From Pelagibacteraceae bacterium AG-422-D23 (GTDB taxonomy: Bacteria > Pseudomonadota > Alphaproteobacteria > Pelagibacterales > Pelagibacteraceae), in contig QCMQ01000001.1 in NCBI GenBank assembly GCA_003213615.1, positions 1 to 64,000 on the forward strand: a stretch of DNA of 64,000 nt, in the 5' to 3' direction. How positions within the stretch are numbered: the first letter of the stretch is position 1; each line of letters begins with the position of its first letter. The notes under the pieces were generated by a model. The model saw only the letters and a list, made by a program, of their open reading frames with translations. It searched no databases and was not told the DNA's origin. Positions 26,669 to 34,920 of the stretch are shown here, piece by piece. A program made the position numbers and the translations under genes.

Positions 26669-26674
26669 ATTATA
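26669..26674 (-). promoter_or_regulatory. -10 box (TATAAT) for tRNA-Leu / acyl-CoA synthetase
   Basis: A perfect TATAAT on the - strand ends 15 nt before the tRNA 5' end. No good -35 box is visible 16-18 bp upstream. It would drive the tRNA and the acyl-CoA synthetase gene behind it. Confidence 0.45.
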
Positions 26675-26715
26675 TTTAAATAGTATAAGAACTAAATTTA
26701 TATTAAAACCAAAAA

Positions 26716-27306
26716 ATGTTTCAAACGCTTTACAAAAAATGTTTAGAATTAGCCGCACATAAAAGTTCGAATTTTTATTTAGGGCTTGTATCTTTTATAG
26801 AAAGTTCTTTTTTTCCTATACCTCCAGATGCAATGATAATTCCAATGGTTATTGCTAAAAAAAAGGAATATTTGAAAATATTTTTAATAGCATCAATATT
26901 TTCAGTTCTTGGAGGAATCTTTGGATATTTAATAGGTTATTTATTTTTTGATTTAGCAATGTATGTAATCGAATTTTATGGTTATCAAGATAAAGTTGAA
27001 AATTTAAAATTAAGTATGTCTCAAGGTAGTGGATTCCTCGCGTGGCTGAGTATTATTTTTTTAGCTGGCTTTACTCCATTGCCTTATAAAGCCTTTACGA
27101 TTTCAAGTGGTTTAATTGCTTTTAATCTTCCTATTTTTATAATTGTTAGCTTAATTTCAAGAAGCCTGAGATTTTTTATAGTTGCTTATTTATCTTATAA
27201 ATTTGGGGAGTTATTTACAAAGTTTATGGAAAAACATGGATCAAAATGGTTCAACATAATTGGAATTATTATAGTTATAATATTTATTATTATTTATTTA
27301 TTTTAA
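26716..27306 (+). CDS. YqaA/DedA-family membrane protein
   Basis: 196 aa inner-membrane protein. FIESSFFPIPPDAMIIPMVIA (residues about 27-47) and the GFTPLPYKAFTISSGL region near 113-130 are the two conserved re-entrant motifs of the DedA/SNARE-associated (VTT) family, YqaA branch. Relatives are linked to lipid flipping, membrane homeostasis and cation or drug tolerance; specific role unknown. First of three + genes (YqaA, DsbB, Coq7) with 7-nt spacing to dsbB. Confidence 0.88.
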   Translation: MFQTLYKKCLELAAHKSSNFYLGLVSFIESSFFPIPPDAMIIPMVIAKKKEYLKIFLIASIFSVLGGIFGYLIGYLFFDLAMYVIEFYGYQDKVENLKLSMSQGSGFLAWLSIIFLAGFTPLPYKAFTISSGLIAFNLPIFIIVSLISRSLRFFIVAYLSYKFGELFTKFMEKHGSKWFNIIGIIIVIIFIIIYLF

Positions 27307-27313
27307 AAATTAA

Positions 27314-27799
27314 ATGGTTGAGATTAACAAAACAATTACATTAAAGTTAATTTTTTTAATTAGCATTATTGCTTTAGCTTCAGCATTTTTTATTGAATAT
27401 GTTTTAGGTCATCAACCTTGTAACTTGTGCATACTTGAAAGAATTCCATACCTATTAGCATTAATAATTATTGTATTAAATTATAAATTTTTAAATCTTG
27501 AAAAATATTTCATTCTTTCTCTTATTTTAATTTTTTTAGCTGCTACTATTTTATCTCTATATCATTTAGGTATTGAACAAGGTTTAATTGAAGAATCATT
27601 AGTTTGTGATTTAAAAAATGGCTCAAATTTACTTTCAAAAGAGGACATATTAAGACAGTTACAAGAAAAAAATGTAAGTTGCAAAGATGTTACATTTAAA
27701 ATTTTAGGATTATCGCTTACAAGCTACAATGTTATAATATCAATATTAATATTTTATTTTACAACAAAAACTTATTTAAGTTATGACAATAATAAATAA
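27314..27799 (+). CDS. dsbB: Disulfide bond formation protein DsbB
   Basis: 161 aa, four transmembrane helices. Re-oxidises DsbA-type thiol oxidases and passes electrons to quinone. The first periplasmic loop has the Cys36-Cys39 pair in HQPCNLCILERIPY; the second loop has Cys near 96 and 121 (LVCDLKN and NVSCKDV), as required. Ends inside coq7 (17-nt overlap), which places a quinone-dependent oxidase beside a ubiquinone biosynthesis gene. No DsbA is in the window. Confidence 0.93.
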   Translation: MVEINKTITLKLIFLISIIALASAFFIEYVLGHQPCNLCILERIPYLLALIIIVLNYKFLNLEKYFILSLILIFLAATILSLYHLGIEQGLIEESLVCDLKNGSNLLSKEDILRQLQEKNVSCKDVTFKILGLSLTSYNVIISILIFYFTTKTYLSYDNNK

Positions 27800-28316
27800 A
27801 AAGAAAATAGAAGAATTCATTAGAGTTGATCATGCTGGGGAACGTGGTGCTGTTAAAATTTATGAAGGACAGTTGCTTGCTCTAAACACATTAATTAAAG
27901 ATGAAGCTTTAAAAAAAACAATTGCAGAAATGAAAGTTCATGAAAAAGAACATTCTGATTTTTTTGAAGAAGAAATTAAAAAAAGAAATATAAAACCTAC
28001 AAAATTTTTACCCTTATGGGATTTATTAGGTGTAGGATTAGGTTTTGGTTCAACTTTACTTGGCAAGAAAGCGGCTATGCTTTGCACTGCTTCTGTTGAA
28101 GAAGTTATAGATGAGCATTATTTAAACCAAATAAAACAACTCGATAAAAGTGAACCAAAACTTAAAAAAAAAATAATTAAATTTAGAGAAGATGAATTAA
28201 ATCATAAAGATATTGCTTATGAAAAAGGCGCTACTAAAGAAGGTCCTTACTCTATATTAGATAAAATTATTAAAACTGGATCAAAAATTGCAATAAATAT
28301 TTCTGAGAAAATTTAA
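27783..28316 (+). CDS. coq7: Demethoxyubiquinone hydroxylase (Coq7/CLK-1 type)
   Basis: Hydroxylates demethoxyubiquinone in ubiquinone synthesis, with a di-iron centre. 177 aa. The family start RVDHAGERGAVKIYEGQ is at residues 14-30; metal-ligand EXXH motifs are HEKEHSDFF (about residue 59) and ELNHKDIAYEKGA near 138-150, with SVEEVIDEHY between. A membrane-facing hydrophobic helix (LWDLLGVGLGFGSTLLG) is present. It overlaps dsbB by 17 nt and shares TTAA 28313-28316 with the stop of the convergent HNH gene. Confidence 0.94.
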   Translation: MTIINKKKIEEFIRVDHAGERGAVKIYEGQLLALNTLIKDEALKKTIAEMKVHEKEHSDFFEEEIKKRNIKPTKFLPLWDLLGVGLGFGSTLLGKKAAMLCTASVEEVIDEHYLNQIKQLDKSEPKLKKKIIKFREDELNHKDIAYEKGATKEGPYSILDKIIKTGSKIAINISEKI

Positions 28317-28882
28317 GACTCTAGTTCTACATCCCAATATAGGTAATCCATCCAGCTTTTATGTAAAAAATTTGGTGGAAAATTTTTACCATTTTTGTGT
28401 AGATCCTCTGTTGATGGTCGATAAGGATACTGATGCAACTTCATGCCTGAATGTTTTAATAGTTTTCCACCCTTTTTCACATTGCATGCAGAACAAGCTG
28501 TTATAACATTATCCCAATTAGTTTCACCCCCTTTTGATCTAGGTAATAAATGATCAAAAGTTAACTCTTCATTGCTTCCACAATATTGACATGAAAATTT
28601 ATCTCTTAAAAACACATTAAATCTAGTAAAACTTGGCTTGCTTTGAGGAACAATATAATCCTTTAATGCGATGACACTTGGTAATTTCATATTAAATGAT
28701 GGACTTCTTATAGTTCTATCATAATTACTAACAATAATAACTCGATCAAGAAAAACTGATTTAACAGTATCCTGCCATGACCATAAAGACAAAGGGTAGT
28801 AACTCAAAGGTCTATAGTCTGCATTGAGTACTAGTGCAGGACACTTTTCTAATGAAACATCTTGTTCAATAAAATTATTCAT
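28313..28882 (-). CDS. HNH endonuclease family protein
   Basis: 189 aa. The HNH domain CQYCGSNEELTFDHLLPRSKGG (about residues 98-119, quoted in part) continues to NVITACSACNVKKGGK, giving two CxxC pairs for a structural zinc and the catalytic DH/N residues. The N-terminal half (VLNADYRPLSYYPLSLW) is the conserved part of the widespread chromosomal HNH family found in alphaproteobacteria and cyanobacteria. No mobile-element context; it is a single gene, so a homing role is unlikely. Cellular function unknown. Confidence 0.92.
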   Translation of the reverse strand: MNNFIEQDVSLEKCPALVLNADYRPLSYYPLSLWSWQDTVKSVFLDRVIIVSNYDRTIRSPSFNMKLPSVIALKDYIVPQSKPSFTRFNVFLRDKFSCQYCGSNEELTFDHLLPRSKGGETNWDNVITACSACNVKKGGKLLKHSGMKLHQYPYRPSTEDLHKNGKNFPPNFLHKSWMDYLYWDVELES

Positions 28883-28929
28883 AAACTAATTTTAACTTAG
28901 TTAAATAATTTTATCAATAATAAGAGATG

Positions 28930-29580
28930 TTAAATTTTTTTTAAAATAAAATTTAAAGCTGTACTTGATGCTTCAATAGGAATATGATGATCACAACTTT
29001 TTATTAATAATGTATCAACTTTGACATTGTTTCTGATTAAAAAATCTTTTGCTTCTAGTAAATGTGTTGATGGGACAATTTGATCAGCTTCTCCATGTAT
29101 AAGTAATGTTTCAGTATTATTTTTGATTCTGTTATTTAAATCTTTTTGATTTATTATCTTTCCAGAAAAACCAACTATACATGAAAACTTTTCTTCAACT
29201 GTAAGACCAACATTTAAAGACATCATACATCCCTGACTGAATCCTGATAAACAGATTTGATTATTTGATAACTTAAACTCTTGTTTTATTTCATTAATAA
29301 ATTTTTTTAAAACTTCTTCGGCTTTAATTGATTGCTCTAATATGTAATCAGTATCCTCTTTTGTTAAATCAAACCACTGATAACCAGAAGGATTTATAGC
29401 GCATGGCTCATGACCATTCGGACAAACAAAGACTGTATTAGGCATATGTCTTTTCCAGTTTAAAGATAGCATGCTTATATCCTTTCCATCACCTCCATAA
29501 CCATGAAGCAAAATAATAGCATTTTTAATTTCAACACCGTCTTCTGGTTTAATAATTATTGAATCTAGGCAAAATGTCAT
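28930..29580 (-). CDS. Phospholipase/carboxylesterase-type alpha/beta hydrolase
   Basis: 216 aa. The nucleophile elbow GFSQGCMM has Ser near residue 117; the acid is in HGEADQIVP and the histidine in CDHHIP, completing the triad. The N-terminal ILLHGYGGDGKD forms the oxyanion region. This is the YpfH/YtpA-like group of small soluble esterases; the physiological ester is unknown. Transcribed alone, upstream of the HNH gene on the same strand with a 47-nt gap. Confidence 0.88.
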   Translation of the reverse strand: MTFCLDSIIIKPEDGVEIKNAIILLHGYGGDGKDISMLSLNWKRHMPNTVFVCPNGHEPCAINPSGYQWFDLTKEDTDYILEQSIKAEEVLKKFINEIKQEFKLSNNQICLSGFSQGCMMSLNVGLTVEEKFSCIVGFSGKIINQKDLNNRIKNNTETLLIHGEADQIVPSTHLLEAKDFLIRNNVKVDTLLIKSCDHHIPIEASSTALNFILKKI

Positions 29581-29629
29581 AGTTGATAAATTATGTTTTT
29601 TATTTCAAAAAACAATCTAAAATAAAAAT

Positions 29630-29833
29630 ATGATATCAGGAATATTTGTAAAAGTTTTATCAATAGCTCTTTTGATTGCTGTGGGAGTAGTTTTAATTTT
29701 AGGCATAGGTACTCTTTTTAAAGGTGGAGAAACTAGTAAAAAATATTCAAACAAATTGATGCAATTAAGAGTTCTTCTCCAATTTATTGCTATTCTTGCT
29801 TTGGTTGGCTTTGCTTACTTTTTTAAAAATTAG
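29630..29833 (+). CDS. HIG1-domain twin-helix membrane protein
   Basis: 67 aa with two transmembrane helices (IALLIAVGVVLILGIGTLF and LLQFIAILALVGFAYFF) joined by the basic loop KGGETSKKYSNKLMQLRVLLQ. The loop with N.LMQ.RV is the signature of the hypoxia-induced-gene (HIG1) domain, whose mitochondrial members assist respiratory complexes. In alphaproteobacteria it is usually a tiny stand-alone gene as here. Its stop shares TTAG 29830-29833 with the TlpA-like gene. Confidence 0.85.
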   Translation: MISGIFVKVLSIALLIAVGVVLILGIGTLFKGGETSKKYSNKLMQLRVLLQFIAILALVGFAYFFKN

Positions 29834-30339
29834 TTATATTTTTTTATCCAATTAACGAAATTTGTATCTTCAAAATCAATTGAACCTATTATTCTAGCAA
29901 ATTCTTGACCCTCTTTATTAATTAGAATTGTTGTAGGGACGCCTCTTAAAGTAAACATTTTTGCTAATGTAGTAGGTGGATCAAAATAAGGTTCAAAATT
30001 TTTAATGTTAAGATCTATAAAAAATTTATTAACTTTGTTTAAGGTTTCTTTCCCAATATTAATTGGAAAAATTTTTATTTTATCCAATTCTGGGTTAGCT
30101 TGGAGTTTATCTAAAGATGGCATTTCATCTTTACAAGGTTCACACCAGGTCGCCCAAAAATTCAATATCAATAAGTTGCCAGTATATTCACTGATATTAA
30201 TTTTTTGATCATTTTTGTCTAAAAAAATAACATTATCATATGTTTTTGGTATTTTATGGATTACAATATTTTTAATACCAGGTAATTCTTCAGCTACAAC
30301 ATTTGTTATCAAAAAAATAAATATTATTAAAAATCTCAT
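29830..30339 (-). CDS. TlpA/ResA-like periplasmic thioredoxin
   Basis: 169 aa. Signal peptide of about 16 residues (MRFLIIFIFLITNVVA). Thioredoxin fold with WATWCEPCKDEMP (Cys66 and Cys69) and the cis-Pro motif RGVPTTILIN. TlpA-like proteins keep periplasmic thiols reduced, often for cytochrome c or cytochrome oxidase assembly. The divergent neighbour argH is a usual partner in SAR11-like genomes. Spacing to argH is 24 nt, so the two promoters overlap or argH is leaderless. Confidence 0.92.
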   Translation of the reverse strand: MRFLIIFIFLITNVVAEELPGIKNIVIHKIPKTYDNVIFLDKNDQKINISEYTGNLLILNFWATWCEPCKDEMPSLDKLQANPELDKIKIFPINIGKETLNKVNKFFIDLNIKNFEPYFDPPTTLAKMFTLRGVPTTILINKEGQEFARIIGSIDFEDTNFVNWIKKYN

Positions 30340-30363
30340 GTTAAATAGGTATAATTAAATATC

Positions 30364-31755
30364 ATGGCAAAAAATAAAAACAACCAAGCAATCTGGAACT
30401 CACGGATAAAAAAAAATGCATCAAGTTTGTTTCAAAAAGTCGGTAATTCAATAGATATTGATAAAAGACTCTACAAAGAAGACATTCAGGGATCAATTGC
30501 TCATGTTGACATGCTTTTTAAACAAAAAATAATTTCATTTAAAATAAAAAATAAAATTATTTATGGACTAACAAAAATTTATAAGGAAATCGCAAAAAAT
30601 AAATTTGAGTTTAATAAAAAATATGAAGATATTCATATGAATATCGAAAAAAGACTTTTTCAAATTATAGGTGAAGAAGCTGGCTATGTTCACACTGCAA
30701 GATCAAGAAATGATCAAGTAATTACTGATTTTAAAATTTGGATGAAAAATTCGACCAACGAAATAAATAGTAATATTAATAAAGTTATTAAGAGCACAAT
30801 CAAGTTAGCTGAAAAAAATGTTGAGACTATAATGCCTGGTTTTACACATCTTAAAAATGCCCAAGCTATCTCTTTTGCACATTATTTAATGTCTTATGTA
30901 GAAATGTTTAATAGAGACAAAAAGAGATTTTCTAATAATTTAAACAGTTTAAATGAAAATCCTCTTGGTGTTGCAGCTTTAGCAGGAACATCATTTAATA
31001 TAGATAGAAATTATACAACCAAAAAACTTGGTTTTAAAATACCTACAAATAATTCTATTGATACAGTTTCGGATAGAGATTTTGTTTTAGATTTTTTATA
31101 TGCTTCATCTGTGTGTGCTATGCATATTTCTAGAATTGCTGAAGAGTTAATTATTTGGAATTCTGATGGTTTTAACTTGATCAATTTATCTGATAAAGTT
31201 GTTACTGGATCATCAATAATGCCACAAAAAAAGAATCCTGATCTTTTAGAGTACTTGCGTGGTAAATCAGGAAGCGCTTATGGAAATTTATTTTCGATGC
31301 TTACAATTTTAAAAGGTTTGCCATTATCTTATTTTAAAGATTTACAAGACGACAAGGAAATTGTTTTTAAATCAAACGATAATCTTAATAATTGTTTAAA
31401 AATTTTTGATGAAGTACTAAAAAATTGCAATCCAAATAAGAGTAGAATGTTAGAGCTTGCTAATTCTGGATACACTACAGCAACTGATTTAGCTGACTAT
31501 CTTGTGAAAAATCACTCAATGTCTTTTAGAAAAGCATATCAAAAAACTGCTGCTATAGTTAATTATGCTGAAAAAAGAAAAAAGAAATTAAATGAATTAA
31601 CTTTAGACGAATTAAGAAAAATTGAACCTAAACTTAAAGAAGATGTATTAAAAGTATTTAATTTAAAAAATTCAATTAATTCAAAAAAATCTTATGGTGG
31701 AACTTCTTTTGATAATATTAAAAAAATGATAATGAAATATAAAAAACAAAAATGA
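30364..31755 (+). CDS. argH: Argininosuccinate lyase
   Basis: Splits argininosuccinate into arginine and fumarate, the last step of arginine synthesis. 463 aa, normal length. The family signature GSSIMPQKKNPD, with the flexible catalytic loop serine, is near residue 280; HTARSRNDQV near residue 114 and GFTHLKNAQAISFAHY near 160 are also diagnostic. First of a run argH, small lipoprotein, lysA, plsC with overlapping ends (ATGA with the next gene). Confidence 0.97.
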   Translation: MAKNKNNQAIWNSRIKKNASSLFQKVGNSIDIDKRLYKEDIQGSIAHVDMLFKQKIISFKIKNKIIYGLTKIYKEIAKNKFEFNKKYEDIHMNIEKRLFQIIGEEAGYVHTARSRNDQVITDFKIWMKNSTNEINSNINKVIKSTIKLAEKNVETIMPGFTHLKNAQAISFAHYLMSYVEMFNRDKKRFSNNLNSLNENPLGVAALAGTSFNIDRNYTTKKLGFKIPTNNSIDTVSDRDFVLDFLYASSVCAMHISRIAEELIIWNSDGFNLINLSDKVVTGSSIMPQKKNPDLLEYLRGKSGSAYGNLFSMLTILKGLPLSYFKDLQDDKEIVFKSNDNLNNCLKIFDEVLKNCNPNKSRMLELANSGYTTATDLADYLVKNHSMSFRKAYQKTAAIVNYAEKRKKKLNELTLDELRKIEPKLKEDVLKVFNLKNSINSKKSYGGTSFDNIKKMIMKYKKQK

Positions 31756-31883
31756 TTAAAAAATTTACCGTAATTATATTGTTATTTTGTGCAGTTATTT
31801 CTTGTGGAAAGAAAGGTGATCCTAAATACGTAGATCCTGATAAAAAAGCAGAAATAAAAGAAGTTTTAATTAACTTAACTTAA
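31752..31883 (+). CDS. Small LptM/YifL-like lipoprotein
   Basis: 43 aa from ATG 31752 to TAA 31883. N-terminal signal MIKKFTVIILLFCAVISC ends in a lipobox-like VISC with Cys18, followed by GKKGDPKYVDP. The CGKKGDP opening is typical of the LptM (YifL) lipoproteins, which in enterobacteria help assemble the LptD/E LPS translocon and lie beside lysine-pathway genes. Here it sits between argH and lysA and overlaps both (ATGA at the start, TAATG at the end). Easily missed because of its size. Confidence 0.82.
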   Translation: MIKKFTVIILLFCAVISCGKKGDPKYVDPDKKAEIKEVLINLT

Positions 31884-33097
31884 TGAAATACATAAATAAA
31901 AAATTAACAATAGAAAAAATTAGTCTCCAAAAAATTGCAAATAAATTTGGAACTCCATTTTATTCTTATTCCTATTCTAAATTAAAAGAAAATATTAATA
32001 ACTTTAAAAAAAGCTTTAGATCTTTTTCACCACTTATCTGCTTTGCAGTTAAATCCAACACAAATGTTAATATAATTCGAGAAATTAAAAAATTTGGATT
32101 AGGTGCTGATGTTGTTTCAGTAGGAGAACTGATGATGGCATTAAAAGCAGGAATCAATCCAAGCAAAATAGTATTCTCTGGTGTTGGCAAAACAAGAAGT
32201 GAAATCAGCTTTGCTATTAATAAAAAAATTTTGCTTATTAATGCAGAGTCTTTAAGCGAAATAAAAGAAATAAACCGAATAGCAAAATCAAAAAATAAAA
32301 GAATAAAAATTGGTGTAAGACTAAACCCAAACACAGATGCAAAAACATTAAGTCAAATATCCACTGGAAAAAAAGAAAATAAATTTGGTGTAAATAAAAA
32401 TACATTCTATGAAATTATAAATTATTGTAAAAATTCAAAAAATATTGATTTAAAATGTCTGAGCGTTCATATAGGCAGTCAAATTTTAGACCATAGACCT
32501 TATGAAAAAATGCTTAAAGCGGTCAGTCAAATTCTCAATAAAACAAATTATAAATTTGAATTTATAGATTTAGGTGGAGGTATGGGTATTACTTACACTG
32601 ATAAAAGTAAAAAACTTAATTATAATAAATATAACACAGCCATACTTAAATTTTTAAGAAAACATAAAGTTAAAATTATATTCGAGCCAGGTAGATCAAT
32701 TATTGGTGATACCGGTACATTGGTGTCAAAAATAATCTATATAAAAGATAGCGGAAGTAAAAAATTTATCATTTTAGATGCAGCAATGAATGATTTAATG
32801 AGACCTGCTTTGTATGGAGCGTTTCATAAAACCTTACCTGTTACAAAATCTAACAAAACATCTAAAAAACCATATGAATTTGTAGGTCCTATTTGTGAAA
32901 GTACAGATAAATTTGTTACATTAAAAAAGTTTCAAGTGTTGAAAGAAAGGGATTTAATAGCAATATGTGATGTGGGAGCTTATGGAATGTCACTTAGTTC
33001 AAATTATAATTTAAGGCCTAAACCAGTAGAATTATTAATAAAGGGATCAAAAATTAAAGTAATAAGAAAAAGACAAAAGCATAAAGATATAATTTAG
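31883..33097 (+). CDS. lysA: Diaminopimelate decarboxylase
   Basis: Last step of lysine synthesis, PLP-dependent decarboxylation of meso-diaminopimelate. 404 aa. The PLP lysine is at about residue 57 in CFAVKSNTN; HIGSQI and the glycine loop LGGGMGITY follow; FEPGRSIIGDTG binds phosphate; GPICESTD carries the active-site Cys; GAYGMSLSSNYN is near the C terminus. The start overlaps the lipoprotein stop (TAATG). Confidence 0.96.
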   Translation: MKYINKKLTIEKISLQKIANKFGTPFYSYSYSKLKENINNFKKSFRSFSPLICFAVKSNTNVNIIREIKKFGLGADVVSVGELMMALKAGINPSKIVFSGVGKTRSEISFAINKKILLINAESLSEIKEINRIAKSKNKRIKIGVRLNPNTDAKTLSQISTGKKENKFGVNKNTFYEIINYCKNSKNIDLKCLSVHIGSQILDHRPYEKMLKAVSQILNKTNYKFEFIDLGGGMGITYTDKSKKLNYNKYNTAILKFLRKHKVKIIFEPGRSIIGDTGTLVSKIIYIKDSGSKKFIILDAAMNDLMRPALYGAFHKTLPVTKSNKTSKKPYEFVGPICESTDKFVTLKKFQVLKERDLIAICDVGAYGMSLSSNYNLRPKPVELLIKGSKIKVIRKRQKHKDII

Positions 33098-33100
33098 CTT

Positions 33101-33811
33101 TTGACAAAAATGATAAGAAACTTTTTATTTTCAATATTATTTTTCACAGGAATCATTCTTATTTCGATAATTTTTTTACCATCTTTTTTTTTACCTAAAC
33201 AGGTTGTTTTGATGGGAGGTAAATTGATGGGCCATTGGGCCAGTTTTTGTTTAAGGTTTGTTCTTTCAGTAAAAATTTCAGTCAAAGGAAGGGAAAATAT
33301 TATTAATAATGAAAAATTTTTTATAGCAGCATCTCATCAATCAATGTTTGAAACTTTTTATTTACAAACAATCTTTAACTCACCTGTATTTATTCTAAAA
33401 AAAGAATTATTGTTAATTCCAATATTTGGTTGGTACTTAAAAAAAATAGGATCAATTTCAATAAAAAGAAATAAAGTTACAAAAGATAACTCGGGTTTTT
33501 TTGATGATATTTCAAAAATGGTGGCTACTTCTAATAGACCCTTAATTATTTTTCCTCAGGGAACTAGAGTTCTTCCAGGTGAAAAACCTCCTTTTAAAAA
33601 AGGTGCTTCGAGAATTTATGAACAGCTAAATGTTATTTGTCAGCCAGTTGCAATTAACTCTGGATATGTATGGCCTAAAAAAGGTGAAAAAAAATCTAAT
33701 AGAACTATTACAATCTCTATTCTAAAACCAATTCCTTCTGGGTTAACAAAGGAAAATTTTATTCAAATTCTTGAAAAAAATATTTATTCAGAGTTAGACT
33801 TGATTAATTAG
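33101..33811 (+). CDS. plsC: 1-acyl-sn-glycerol-3-phosphate acyltransferase
   Basis: Adds the second acyl chain in phosphatidic acid synthesis at the inner membrane. 236 aa with an N-terminal membrane helix. Motif 1 is SHQSMFET (HX4E in place of the common HX4D, as in many alphaproteobacterial members), and motif 3 is FPQGTRVLPGE. The frame opens at TTG 33101; an ATG at 33110 would give a 233-aa protein, so the start is uncertain. It follows lysA with 3 nt between and shares TTAG with the dnaN stop. Confidence 0.9.
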   Translation: MTKMIRNFLFSILFFTGIILISIIFLPSFFLPKQVVLMGGKLMGHWASFCLRFVLSVKISVKGRENIINNEKFFIAASHQSMFETFYLQTIFNSPVFILKKELLLIPIFGWYLKKIGSISIKRNKVTKDNSGFFDDISKMVATSNRPLIIFPQGTRVLPGEKPPFKKGASRIYEQLNVICQPVAINSGYVWPKKGEKKSNRTITISILKPIPSGLTKENFIQILEKNIYSELDLIN

Positions 33812-34920
33812 CCCTTCATCGGCATTACAACAAAAATACTATCAAAATCGCCTGGATCTTTTATTAATGCGGGTGAACCAGTATCATTAAAGAAAATTTC
33901 AACTCTGTCTCCATCTAGTTGTGAGGCAACATCTATCAAATATCTAGAGTTAAAACTTATTTCTAAATCATGATCAAACTTAACACTTAAAGTTTCTTTA
34001 CCATCACCACTATTGGTATTATTTACTGAGAGATCTAGAGTATCTTTAGATAAATTGAATTTTACACCATCTTTTTTATCTAATGAAACAGATGCCACTC
34101 TATCAACAGAATTTAAAAATAATTTTAAATCTATTTCTAATTTTTTTTGATTATTTTTCGGTATAACTTGAATGTAATTTGGAAATTTTCCATCAATAAG
34201 TTTTGAAATTAAAATACTATTATTTAATTCAAATTTAATTTTTGATTTCACATTTGAAACTCTTACGTCTCCATCGTAGCTGTCTAATAAAGAACAAAGT
34301 TGAAAAATTGTTTTTTTAGGTAAAATTATTGGATCAAAATCAATTTTTTCCTCTAATCTAATTTTTGAAATAGACATTCTATGACTATCAGTTGCAACTG
34401 CCGTTAAATAATTTTTATCTTCAACTTCTGTTTGATGAAAATAAATTCCACTTAGATAATGCCTTGTTTCATCATTAGAAACTGAAAATTTACACTTATT
34501 TAATAGTTTCAATAATTGTTTTGATTTAATTATGAACTCATTTTGATTAAAATTTTCATCTGTCAGTGGAAACTCTGTTGCACTTATGCAATTCAAATTA
34601 AAAATAGATTTTTCAGACTCTACTTGTAATTTACTAATATCTGTTAGAGAAAGATTTATTTTTTTTCCTGAGTTAAACTTTCTTATAATATCATACATGA
34701 TTGAGGAAGTTGTAGTTGTTTTTCCCTCCTCTAAAATTTCTACATTATTTAATTGATGTATAAATATTAAATCTAGATCAGTCGCAGTGATAGTAAGTTT
34801 TGAATTGCTTACTTCTAACAAAATATTAGAAAGTATTGGTAATGTGCTTCTTTTTTCAATAACACCTTGGCAATAATTTAATGCTTGCTGAAGGTCTTGT
34901 TGATTAACGTTAAATTTCAT
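33808..34920 (-). CDS. dnaN: DNA polymerase III sliding clamp (beta)
   Basis: 370 aa, three tandem clamp domains. N terminus MKFNVNQQDLQQALN and the hydrophobic-pocket C terminus ending VVMPMKG are diagnostic of the beta clamp. Encircles DNA and tethers polymerase and other partners. Directly downstream of dnaA with an 11-nt overlap, the common order; recF and gyrB do not follow here, because the convergent plsC lies next. Confidence 0.96.
   Translation of the reverse strand: MKFNVNQQDLQQALNYCQGVIEKRSTLPILSNILLEVSNSKLTITATDLDLIFIHQLNNVEILEEGKTTTTSSIMYDIIRKFNSGKKINLSLTDISKLQVESEKSIFNLNCISATEFPLTDENFNQNEFIIKSKQLLKLLNKCKFSVSNDETRHYLSGIYFHQTEVEDKNYLTAVATDSHRMSISKIRLEEKIDFDPIILPKKTIFQLCSLLDSYDGDVRVSNVKSKIKFELNNSILISKLIDGKFPNYIQVIPKNNQKKLEIDLKLFLNSVDRVASVSLDKKDGVKFNLSKDTLDLSVNNTNSGDGKETLSVKFDHDLEISFNSRYLIDVASQLDGDRVEIFFNDTGSPALIKDPGDFDSIFVVMPMKG

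Noticed and set aside
28313..28882. HNH protein as part of a mobile or homing element
   Set aside because: No repeats, integrase or intron structure around it; it belongs to a common chromosomal family.
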